Origin: Cymbomonas tetramitiformis
Lineage: Eukaryota; Chlorophyta; Pyramimonadophyceae; Pyramimonadales; Pyramimonadaceae
DNA length: 20,246 bases
Assembly: GCA_001247695.2 (NCBI GenBank)
Contig: LGRX02009708.1
Coordinates: forward strand, 34,311-54,556
Direction of reading: 5' to 3'
Shown here in pieces: positions 8,593 to 17,329 of the stretch (positions are counted from its first letter, which is position 1; every line of letters begins with the position of its first letter). A model generated the notes under the pieces. That model saw only the letters and a list, made by a program, of their open reading frames with translations, had not been told where the DNA came from and made no database searches. Both the position numbers and the translations under genes were made by a program.

Positions 8593-9068
8593 AGCAAACC
8601 TACGTAATATGTGGTAGTGACCTATTTTGTTGCTGGAAGCCATATATATCCTGCCTGTAAGCCTACAGCACCGCCTGGATGGAATGACGCAAGAAACCCT
8701 AACTTTTACTGCTTGTATGCACCCTTCGTGACACACCTCCGATCTTCATTTGAATAGTTGTCTTGGACAAAACTTTTGTATACTACGTTTATTTGTAGCT
8801 TTACTTTGAAATATTTATGCATAACAAAGTGTCCACAACACTTTCTATAGCACTTTTATTGTCTTATTCCTCCCAGGGGTGAGCTTTTCAGTGCGTGTTC
8901 TCCACCTGTGCATATTATTCCACCTCGATTAGCAAATGTACCTTGAGGACCGGGTTTTTACAATTATTTCCTGTTAATATTAGTCCTTGAGGTGTCCTAC
9001 CTAAGAGTATAGCCCCTGAAATTATTTTCACAAGTTGTAAGGGCCCTTTTACTTTGGGTTTTTAACTA

Positions 9069-9275
9069 CGTCATAATGGGAACACCAGTTCTAGGGTACC
9101 GGTCAGGTTTGAGTGAATTACGTAATGATATTACGTTATATGTAGAAATTTGACATTAGGGAACCAAAATTGACCCAATGTGTGACATTTTTCTCACTTG
9201 TGGGACCCGCTAAAACTAAATATATCAAAAATTATAAGCCGTTAAAAAAGTGCGTCATAATGGGAACAGCCACTG
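9069..9275. repeat. Right end of the pogo-like element: internal and terminal inverted repeats
   Basis: CGTCATAATGGGAAC occurs at 9069-9083 and again within the terminal repeat (9253-9275). Both are inverted relative to the left-end copies. The spacing between the two copies is much larger here (about 180 bp) than at the left end (24 bp), so the element is asymmetric. Confidence 0.85.
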
Positions 9276-9357
9276 TAGTAGCTAGTGAAGAATTGATATT
9301 GCATACGCGATACGGTATTCAACATTGGATATTCATATGATATTCGATATTGAGCGG

Positions 9358-10282
9358 CGTACGGCGTATTAAGAGTGTAATGAAAAGCGCGACGGATTCC
9401 TTTTCGATTCCTCAGATGCGAATTATATTTTTCATTGTTTACAAATTCCGTAAAGCCGTTCGATTACATAGGAAGGACATCTAAACCGTTATCGAAATCG
9501 CACCGGTATCTTTCTGGAATCTGTCCGCTTCCGTTCGCGCTTCTTAAGCGCTTTACACTGTGAAAACCTAGTGCAGCAGGGTAGATTAATGAAGAGATTG
9601 ATAACTCTTCGCGATATATTAGAAGCGAATAATGTTTAATATAAGGTATTATGAACGCTAGGAAGCATCCCCGCACAGATTCGGTGACTGGAAGCAGATC
9701 CCGGATTCCCCGCTTCGTGTGGCGGAAGCGGGAACCGGCATCCGCAAAACGGCATTCCCTTCGGTATCCTGCCGAAGGGAACGCTAAGAAATAGTAATAA
9801 CAACGACTTAAACATATTTTCAACGCTGTATGTGTGCATCTGTGTTTCATTTGGTCATTAGGTTCACACGCTTCGAGCCCCGCGGCACATCCGGGATGGC
9901 GCGTGTAAGTTACTAAATACGCAAACCAACGCAGCAAGTACGTCCATATGGGCTGTTGAACAAACGTTACTTGGGGCGTTGCGAGAAACCGATGGGAACA
10001 GCTGCATTCGTACACCTCTAGAGATGATGTAAAGAAGTAGCATGCCAAATCTTTGCGAGAAATTGGATTCACGCAAATCCCCAAATAACGTTTGGGAGGA
10101 CCTAAGCCCTCGACTACCTCAAACCTTCAGAATGCCCTTCCGGCAGGCATTGATGTCCCTTTTTTGCACCTGCACCTTCCGGGGCGGCTGCATATAAGCA
10201 ATCCCAATATTAACGCTATAAGTATTTAATCTTGGATTTTATATCCGTCGCGTTTTTAAATATGGTCTTAATACGCCGTACG
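9358..10282. mobile_element. Probable ~925-bp non-autonomous element with GC-rich inverted ends
   Basis: CGTACGGCGTATTAAGA (9358-9374) is matched by its exact reverse complement at 10266-10282. Inside, AAAAGCGCGACGGAT on the left pairs with ATCCGTCGCGTTTTT on the right, extending the inverted repeat to about 40-50 bp with an internal indel. The right end is also a perfect 14-bp palindrome, ACGCCGTACGGCGT (10273-10286). No transposase is recognisable; the long minus-strand frame at 9464-10084 looks like chance. A clean target duplication is not seen. ATTCGATATTG before the left end and ATTCGGATTG after the right end are only a possible degraded pair. The superfamily is therefore undetermined. 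Confidence 0.65.
9709..9781. repeat. Two adjacent GC-rich hairpins
   Basis: CCCGCTTC (9709-9716) pairs with GAAGCGGG (9725-9732). TTCCCTTCGG (9755-9764) pairs with CCGAAGGGAA (9772-9781) around a 7-nt loop. Both lie inside the unclassified element and are the strongest foldback signals there. Confidence 0.65.
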
Positions 10283-10327
10283 GCGTCTATTCGGATTGTG
10301 TTGCCTGCGCTGGAAACTCAAACTCGA

Positions 10328-10350
10328 AACTGGAACAATCAGTTCCAGTT
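10328..10350. promoter_or_regulatory. 9-bp dyad upstream of the TATA box
   Basis: AACTGGAAC (10328-10336) and GTTCCAGTT (10342-10350) form a perfect inverted repeat with a 5-bp spacer. It ends 10 bp before the TATA-like sequence of the transaminase gene. The arrangement is typical of a dimeric regulator site, but no factor can be named. Confidence 0.4.
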
Positions 10351-10360
10351 CAAGTAGTCG

Positions 10361-10367
10361 TATAAAA
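10361..10367 (+). promoter_or_regulatory. TATA box-like sequence of the AEP transaminase gene
   Basis: TATAAAA lies 79 bp upstream of the ATG at 10446, between the 9-bp dyad and the start codon, at a sensible distance for a core promoter with a short 5' UTR. The assignment is positional only. Confidence 0.4.
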
Positions 10368-10445
10368 TCGACAGAGAAAACGTTGTTCGCATCTCTGAAC
10401 CTACAAGGTAATCCGAACGGTGAGAAGTTTAGTAGCACTTGAAAT

Positions 10446-13400
10446 ATGCGCCGCGCTTTGCAGTACATCGGCAGAGTTAGCCGTACTCAACGAATTCAGA
10501 AAGATATTTCGGGCTTAACACGACATGTTTCTCTGGAGACCGTCGAATACCGCCCGCATTCCACTGCAATCTCCACAGCAATTCCTTTGACTGGGCCGAC
10601 TCCTCAGGTTCCAGGGCGTGAGCCTCTTCTCTTCACCCCTGGGCCTCTCACTTGCAGCGCGGAAGTGAAGCGAGCTATGCTGGTGGATCTCGGCTCCCGC
10701 GATGGCCTCTTCCTGAAGGTGCGGGACACCTCTGCCCGTGATGCACCCTCACCGATGGATGTCTTCGCTGAAGTGTCTGAATTTATGGAAAGTTCGTCTT
10801 TTAACATGAAGATCGAAGCTCGCCAATATATTCTTATTTCAAGCACTTTCTCTCATTTCGCGCACTTGAAAACCAATCAGACTGCACTATAATTATATGT
10901 TTCAGGTTATTCAAGACGTGCGAGACGGTCTACTGCACTGCGCTGGAGTCAGCCGCGAACAAGGTTTTGAATGCATTCTTATGCAAGGTCCGTTGTGTTC
11001 AGTAGCTCACTGTGAACTGTACCGATCCGCTTAAAGCTCTTGAAACAGCTGTTCAGATTCCTCGTAAGCCGCTTTAGACCTCCATCTCCGCGCCGCGCAG
11101 GCAGCGGCACCTTCAGCGTGGAGGCCACCATTTCCAGTATCATTCCGAAAACTGGTGGCAAGCTCCTGGTTCTGGCAAACGGTGCCTATGGCGAACGCAT
11201 TGCCCAAATGGCTGAAATACATGCCATTCCATATACTAAAATCAGTTATCCCGAGCTTGAGGTTCCAACGGCGGAGGTATCAAGCCCCGAGACCCTCCGA
11301 GTTTTCCTTTGAAAGTGATATCGGTGTCTTCCAGGAACTAAACGAGCATCCCATGTGACACATCTGGTTCCTGAAACAATGACATCGTTAGTCGAAGTCC
11401 GCATTGAAAGTACTAAATCAACGCCCGAGGGCCAGAGGGCCAACTACGGGCACTGTTCGACGCTGCAAAAGTTTTTGGAGAGAAAGGAAAGTATTGGGTG
11501 CTACTTGATACCTGAGCACAATACGCGGTGTGCGTCGCAGTGAATTGTCTTGCTCTGCACTGCTTGACAGGATGCCGTGGAGGCGCTAAAGACAGATCCA
11601 AGCATCACTCACGTCGCGATGATTCACCACGAGACCACGACTGGAGCCCTAAACCCGGTCAACCAAGTTGGGCGGGCCATCAAGGTGAGTGGGTGCCTTA
11701 CCAGGGCGACAAGCGAAACCGAACAGGCCCAGCGCAGCCAAAACGCATTCCGACGTGTGCCTGGAGTATCGCCCTAGGAAACTGGGCTTCAGTGGGAGAT
11801 GGCTATCTCCTGGAAGATGTGGATATTTTTCTTTGCAATCCCAGAGCAGTTGAGGCGAATCGGATTTCCTGTGTTTACCGCTGTTTTCTGGAGTGACTGG
11901 GTCCTGTGCAGGAAGTGAAACCTGAGGTTACTTTCATCGTTGACTCCATGAGTGGCTTTGGGTGCTACCCGATCGACCTGAAGAAGTCCAGAGTCGACTT
12001 TTTGGTCTCGTCATCTAATAAGGTATCCTTCGGATCTCGTTGCCCAATAACGATTCCTTCTCTTCTCATCAGCCAAATAAGTATCCCTTGATGTCGTCAT
12101 CCATTCAGGTATTCCTTTGGAGTAATTTTTCAATGAGCCTCGCGTCTTGCCTCATCATCGGACTTTCATATCTTTCCTCCTGCCCCGCTGCATGCACTCT
12201 GTCTGGCCTATTCTGGCCCAAGTTCCTTACGACTTGTTTCAATCCTTCACACCTTCGTCTTGCGGGCCATCATCCTGGATTTTGAGTTTTATTCAGCGGT
12301 GTGTTGCACTCACATAAACACCTTAAGTGATGGTTATACTGTCCTGTGGCAGTGCATCGAAGGTGTTCCCGGCTTCGCCTACGCCCTTGCGGACCGCGAA
12401 AAGCTATTAGCAACAGAGGGCAGCGCTCGCACGTTGAGTTTGGACCTCCTTGCTCAATGGAAAGGTCTGGAGGCGAACGGGCAGTTCCGCTTCACACCAC
12501 CGACTCACGCCCTTCTTGCCTTCGATCAGGCACTGAAGGTGAGTTGTTTCTAACTCAAGATATCGCGAGCTTACGTGTCACCCGTTATTGACGATGCAGC
12601 CGCAATGCTGCTCTTCAGTATGAAGTTGTGTTTTGGACTGTTTTGGACGTGAAGGGAGTCCACGTGGGATGCCGCACTCACCCAGGAGCACGTTGCAGAG
12701 GGCGGGGTTGAGGGACGTCTGGCGCGTTACACACACAATTTCAACACTCTTAAGGTGTGAGCCACTCTACTATGACATGAAGTCGTTCCAAATTGATTCG
12801 TCAGTAGATAATGCGGACAGTGGATATGTTCTAGTGCCGTTTGAGACTCTCCAGTCTGACGGAGTTTAGGAGGCAGGTTTTTCAGTTTGACCGTAGGGCA
12901 TCGACACCGACGAAACAGCAGCCAAGTTGTGATACAAGCGCATCTCAAGGCCAGTGTGCACAGACTCGTATGGAACTCGGGAGCTTTAAGCTTAGGCTCA
13001 CGAACCTCGAGCTCAGTTATAGTGTTTTAGTGGGAGGGGCTGCTGTTTTCTGGAAGAGCTCAATTTGTAAAACATAGCTTGATGTGAACCACGATATTCC
13101 GAAGTGCAGATCACAAGAAGTGGCAACGCAGGCTTTAACGTTTAAGCTTCCCCCCTGAGTTCTTTCTACTAAAGGCCCGTAAACTAGCTGCTCGGAAAGG
13201 TTAGGTAAGTGAGAACAGTGTGATGTGGGTGGCTATCCTTAGACCGACATGGCAGCCATGGGCTTCCATCCTTATCTCGATGAGGATAAGCAAGGCGTTA
13301 TCATTACCACCTTCCTATTTCCTGATGACCCGGCTTTTGATTTTCCCACTTTTTACAACAAGTTGCAGGTAAATAGTATTCTTTCTTCTATTTTGAGTGC

Positions 13401-13873
13401 TTGCCACGCATAACTGAGTCTATCACTTTTTGCAGTAGTCACATATATTTCTCTTATCATCCTTGAAGGAAGCACACAAAGTTGCTACAGTGGCCAGTTT
13501 GAAGATGAGTGGAGTTTTGACTGGGGCCAGGCATTGGGGCTTGTAATCTATCCTGGCAAACTGACCAAGGTGAGAATTCAGAGCTAATGCTTATGCCTGC
13601 AAAAATATGTGCACGTGATTGTAAGTGGGGCAAGCACATGCGAAGTATGTGAGCTCTGAACTCAACGTGGAGTGACTCAAAACGGGACTGTTCTTTTTGC
13701 AGAGCTTTTTTTGTCACAATAACCTGTGAGTACTTTGTGAGCAGGCGGACTGCTTCCGGATCGGGTCGATCGGGAGGTTATTTGAACGGGATATGAGAAT
13801 TATGACACAATCCGTGAAGGCAATACTGCTGGAAATGGGAGTTCAGCTTCCGGTGAAGCAAATCAGAGTATGA
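10446..13873 (+). CDS. phnW: 2-aminoethylphosphonate-pyruvate transaminase, complete, ten exons
   Basis: This PLP enzyme interconverts 2-aminoethylphosphonate plus pyruvate and phosphonoacetaldehyde plus alanine. Exons are 10446-10718, 10906-10987, 11101-11276, 11571-11684, 11912-12022, 12353-12538, 12686-12754, 13243-13368, 13531-13569 and 13745-13873. All introns are GT-AG and the product is 434 aa. Family landmarks in order are [10 protein letters not shown] (from residue 60), the phosphate-binding loop GSGTFSVEA (119-127), [19 protein letters not shown] with PLP-pyridine Asp226, SSSNK with Schiff-base Lys252 at the exon 5 end, [23 protein letters not shown], and FRIGSIGR with substrate-binding Arg397. 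Bacterial PhnW is about 367 aa; the extra ~60 N-terminal residues are Arg-rich and nearly free of acidic residues at first ([19 protein letters not shown]), consistent with a mitochondrial transit peptide. No phosphonatase gene is nearby. The reaction could serve either breakdown or synthesis of phosphonates. Confidence 0.95.
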
Positions 13874-14809
13874 CGTATGACGATTTCGTTAGCCTTCTCG
13901 TATATCATACAACTATTGCTGGAGCGTGAAGATAGCTGGCGCATGAAGGGCAAAGCAATCGGTGCATATTCCGCATAGTTATAGTCAGTAGTGAATAGCA
14001 GGCCTTTCACATGGCTCAAAATCTGTTCACAACAGAATCATCTACTGAAATCTCACGGATGTCAGCAGCATAACAATATGTACCTTAATAGTACAGACAA
14101 GTATTGAAGCACATCGATATTTCATATTAACGAGATCTTTAACGGTAGTTATCGACTTTATTGTCAACCAATGAAATTTGCAGTCGATTTAACGATATGA
14201 TAATTTGCTATCTGAAATTTGTCTTGTTGAACAATGAAATAATATCCGTTTGTTTTCCCGATTCTTCAAAGATATAGCAGGATACTGATGAGGTTAGAGT
14301 TGCATTTTCTGCTGATCTTAGTAGCTGGAGGGCTGCCCGGTGTACGGTAGTGCTTATATTAGTATCGATGGTTTTGCCTGTTGTTACCTTATTTCTTTGT
14401 TAGTCCAGTTTCTCATACTTTCTCTGCGTTGCTGGCTCAGGATCTGTTCGTTATTGACAAATTTGCGGGCTTGTCAAATTTCAGCGCGTTCTTGAAATCT
14501 TATTGCGTCCAGACATCTCCTTCTTTGCAAATTCGCACACACATTAATATATGTATTGGCCGCTTCTGTGTGTTTTGATGATTGATGCGGTATTTGTGTA
14601 TGCTTGCCTTCCATGCGTTTTTTTTTGTGCGATCTTGTGTTTTATAAGTAGCGCCATGTTTTCCGTGATCGGAGAGATAGGCCGATATAGATTATTTTTT
14701 TTCTTTGCTTGTATACGTGTATATTCGTTCATACGCTGATTGTTGTATGTTATAGCCGCATATATAATTATGCTTGCGCACACCTGACATATTATATTAC
14801 AACGGATCG
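13874..14809. other. 3' flank of the transaminase gene; no gene recognised
   Basis: A+T-rich sequence containing the presumed 3' UTR of the transaminase. Short open frames around 14381-14783 on both strands are hydrophobic, low-complexity translations of T-rich DNA and give no family signal. No inverted-repeat element boundaries were noticed before the target duplication at 14810. Confidence 0.5.
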
Positions 14810-14817
14810 GTAGAGAG
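14810..14817. repeat. 8-bp target site duplication, left copy (element B)
   Basis: GTAGAGAG directly precedes the CAAGGTATGATATCGG end and is repeated exactly at 15664-15671. Confidence 0.9.
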
Positions 14818-14844
14818 CAAGGTATGATATCGGTTGGGCCGGAG

Positions 14845-15090
14845 GTTATCGATCAATTCCGATTATTTCATATTCCGTATCAATCAATATCGATATTGCA
14901 ATTGAAAAAGAACTCGGTTATCAATCGATTTCGATATTTTACATGCACTAATCAAACAATTCCGATATTCAGATTTCGATGATTCTAGACATCAATCAAT
15001 TCCGATTATTTACAAGTTGTTATCAATCAATATTGATATCTCTTACAGGAGACCGATATATCGATAATATCGATAATATCGATAAGGAAC
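14845..15090. repeat. Subterminal repeat array of element B, downstream of its ORF
   Basis: About six copies of a motif resembling ATCAATCAATTCCGATATT occur near 14853, 14879, 14921, 14951, 14990 and 15023, spaced about 30-40 bp. A triple ATATCGATA run follows near 15056-15085. Read on the ORF strand, the copy at 14921 gives AATATCGAAATCGATTGATA, very close to the motif of element A. Confidence 0.8.
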
Positions 15091-15146
15091 TGATAACATT
15101 GCTACGAACTAATGACGGAGCACGTGCAAGCCTATTATTTGCACAA

Positions 15147-15464
15147 CTAATTCATTGCGGCCATCAAGGAATGCTGAATAGTTCCCTCTTCAAGTCTTTT
15201 CCTAAGATCTGAGTGCATGAAGGTTACTGCACTAAAGGCACGCTCTACTCCTGCCGTAGACGCAGGAATTCCTAGGAACTGCCTTGCCATCTTAGCTAAG
15301 TTAGGAAAATCACTTGCATGTTTTTTCCACCAAAGCAAGACATCCTCATCGGCTTGGCTATCTGGCAACCTAAGGTACCTGTGCACCTCATCTAACTCCT
15401 GTACTTCACATTCCTCAGCAGCAGCATCCTCTACGGCATCCTCCTCATCTGAGTCACACATCAA
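15147..15464 (-). CDS. Intact 105-aa hAT dimerisation-domain ORF (element B)
   Basis: The ORF starts MMCDSDEEDAVED and ends SLMAAMN plus stop. An acidic leader (residues 4-26) is followed by LPDSQADEDVLLWWKKH (33-49), FPNLAKMARQFL (53-64), PASTAGVERAFSAV (67-80) and MHSDLRKRLEEGT. This is the hAT C-terminal block that pairs transposase subunits and completes the active site with its conserved Glu (GVERAFS). The RNase H-like catalytic Asp regions and zinc finger are missing, so it cannot transpose DNA alone. Full hAT transposases are about 600-800 aa. It may be the surviving tail of a deleted transposase or a short product able to mix with full-length ones. Upstream sequence to 15480 shows no further domain. 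Confidence 0.85.
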   Translation of the reverse strand: MMCDSDEEDAVEDAAAEECEVQELDEVHRYLRLPDSQADEDVLLWWKKHASDFPNLAKMARQFLGIPASTAGVERAFSAVTFMHSDLRKRLEEGTIQHSLMAAMN

Positions 15465-15487
15465 GAAAGAGGCGATTTAACGGGATA

Positions 15488-15640
15488 TGCCAATCGATTG
15501 ATTCCGATATGTACGGCACTGTTATCGATTGATTCCGATTTATTGATGTCGGGTATCGACCAATACTAATGATTTTGATTATCTAATGATGGGCTATCGA
15601 TTGATACTAATATTCCGATAAATCGATTTATCAGAATATC
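15488..15640. repeat. Subterminal repeat array of element B, upstream of its ORF
   Basis: ATCGATTGATTCCGAT occurs twice (near 15492 and 15524), and diverged copies (ATCGACCAATACTAAT, ATCGATTGATACTAAT) follow near 15556 and 15597. Spacing is about 30-40 bp, as in the other arrays. Confidence 0.78.
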
Positions 15641-15663
15641 GGCACAACCGATACCATTCCTTG

Positions 15664-15671
15664 GTAGAGAG
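15664..15671. repeat. 8-bp target site duplication, right copy (element B)
   Basis: GTAGAGAG follows the CATTCCTTG end of the element and is identical to 14810-14817. Confidence 0.9.
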
Positions 15672-16619
15672 TTAACCTTAGAGGGAGACCTCGCCTAGAG
15701 ACAACATGAAGCACTCGCTGACCTCTACCGAACGCGTTTTTTACTTTTCAAAACCTAGTTTGAAAGGTATGCAACGATCCCAACCGAACGCCACACGATA
15801 TGCAAAAGCGTTGGAAAAATGTCAGTGTAACCCTCAGCATATCGGAGTCGTGGAAGTGGTCGTGGATGATAAAATTAACAATGACGTATACTTCGGTATA
15901 TAGACTATCCTCGTAAAAATCAAGTATATAAGGGGATGCTTCATATTTGTTACATGTTACTATATATATAGTGACACAAGTAGCGTTGTTTACGAGTTGC
16001 AGGCATGTCGAATCGTCCGAGAAGAAGCTCGAGGCGACGACAGCCGAGGGTTCATATGAAATAGGATGAAATGACCCGGGTGAGTCCGTGACCTTAGGAC
16101 CCTCGCTCCTCTGCAATTGATTGTTCGGTTTCGATTACCCCCTGGTTCTCGGGATCGTTGAGCGTCCATCATTCGTCGTTCAGTACTGAACGACCAATGA
16201 AAAGTTGGGTCCCCCAGCCCAGCCCTCCGATACCTGCTGCCGGACTTTTTGTCATTTTTAACTTCAGGCGGATGGCGCCACCATGGTGATTGATGTCAGT
16301 GGCCGACGACGTGCCTCCCATTCTAATATCCAGTCAGTTGTAGATAGTTTTCCGATAAAAAATACTGTCTGAATCCGGAAGTTCATTATGATCTTTCGGA
16401 GCGGAATCTGCGCCGCCGCAAAAAATAGTCGAGGTATAGCACGCCATATAGAGGTTAGCGTCTCAGCATGGTAATGCACTAGAACCAAGTAAGGCCCGAC
16501 CTCTACGGTATTCCTCGTTTACGTCCCACCAACGCCACCATTCTTGACCAAGAGACTTTGCTTCCCCTTTTATGCCAATTCATGCATGTGCATAGTCACC
16601 CACGGACTTTACTTACAAG
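15672..16619. other. Intergenic stretch with a perfect 20-bp palindrome
   Basis: No gene is supported. Short frames exist on both strands (for example plus 15706-15903 and minus 15748-16116), but neither shows a domain or a convincing splice pattern. GTCGTTCAGTACTGAACGAC at 16175-16194 is a perfect palindrome. A TATATATA tract lies near 15961-15970. Confidence 0.5.
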
Positions 16620-17323
16620 TTACTTTTTAGCAATATCGATGGTAGACACGAGCATCAAATAACGTATATCCAGTGCTGCCTTTCGTGTACGCGAAGATTC
16701 GAGCAAACGAAAACAAAGGACTGGATCCTTTATATTTCATCGTCCAAATTAGACGTATATTATGTTACCTCCATGTAAACATTTTTTATGGTTCAAACAT
16801 CAGACACCATCTAATAATTTTAATCTACATAGGTGCTATTGCACTCACCTACGGAGTTTGCCCATATGGCTGCATCTTCCCGACCAAGGGCAACGAGCTC
16901 GTCAATCACATCATCTTCATACGGATTGAGCGCCATCAGCGCCAATTCTACAGCCGAAAATTTCATCTGTCCATTATACCTTTTTCTTTGCAAATCAGGA
17001 CAAATCTGCACTTCGTTTTGCTCCACGATGCCGAACCTTGTTAAAATTGACGACGACGTCGAGCAAACCTGTCACGAGCAAGAACGTTCAGGAAAATATG
17101 ATCCTGCCCACTACTACTTTAAATTCTAGATATGTGCAGTGATGCAGCAATCGCAGATACGGAGGGAAGCAAGGATTCATACCTTCACAACTTGGGAGCA
17201 CTGTGGCGCGGGCTCCGGAAAGAGAACAGTCGGCATACCGTCGATACATGGTCCATAATCTCGAAATTCCACGGTTAAGCCATTTCCTGAAAGGTAGGGT
17301 GAATCGAATGTTATTTGGATTTC
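16620..17323 (-). CDS. Candidate spliced gene of unknown function (3' exons)
   Basis: Three minus-strand segments join in frame through GT-AG introns: 17323-17183 (47 codons), 17068-16849 (73 codons plus one base) and 16675-16620 (ending in TAA). The first reads FDSPYLSGNGLTVEFRDYGP and then PTVLFPEPAPQCSQVVK. The second reads TRFGIVEQNEVQICPDLQ, MKFSAVELALMALNPYEDD and DELVALGREDAAIWANSV, ending at a GTGAGT donor. The third reads LDIRYLMLVSTIDIAKK. The composition is protein-like and the phases match without stops, which is the evidence. The 5' exon or exons were not found; 17327 is an alternative acceptor. I recognise no family. The middle exon is the most convincing; the last exon is the least certain. 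Confidence 0.5.
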
Positions 17324-17329
17324 CTGCCT

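Larger units (their letters stand above)
6387..9275 (+). mobile_element. Complete pogo-like DNA transposon (2889 bp)
   Basis: The left end CAGTGGTTGTTCCCATTATG starts at 6387. The reverse strand of the right end reads CAGTGGCTGTTCCCATTATG, starting at 9275. The ends match over about 22 of 23 bp. TA flanks both sides (6385-6386 and 9276-9277). A second internal copy of GTTCCCATTATGACG lies at 6411-6425 on the left and, inverted, at 9069-9083 on the right, so each end carries two copies. The only long ORF is an intact pogo-type transposase (6517-8592). Positions 8593-9068 are A+T-rich and non-coding. Intact ends and ORF suggest a young and possibly autonomous copy. Confidence 0.93.
14818..15663 (-). 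mobile_element. hAT mini-element B (846 bp) with perfect target duplication
   Basis: The left end reads CAAGGTATGATATCGGTTG (14818-14836). The reverse strand of the right end reads CAAGGAATGGTATCGGTTG, starting at 15663: 17 of 19 positions match, and both continue into a GCC. GTAGAGAG flanks both sides. The ends, the ATCGATTGAT-type arrays inside each end and the sole coding content (a hAT dimerisation domain) mark it as the same family as element A, inserted in the opposite orientation. Outside the short conserved ends and the domain the two copies have diverged strongly, so one is not a recent duplicate of the other. Confidence 0.93.

Noticed and set aside
9755..9790. Helitron-like 3' end (hairpin followed by CTAA)
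   Set aside because: The CTAA is only 2 nt after the hairpin and is followed by G, not T. No TC 5' end or Rep/helicase sequence is seen.
9464..10084. 206-codon minus-strand open frame inside the unclassified element
   Set aside because: Its translation is rich in Cys, Tyr and Arg without any motif, and it spans GC-rich hairpins. It looks like chance openness.
15706..16116. Overlapping plus (65 aa) and minus (122 aa) frames
   Set aside because: They conflict on opposite strands, neither has a domain, and the flanking splice signals are not convincing.
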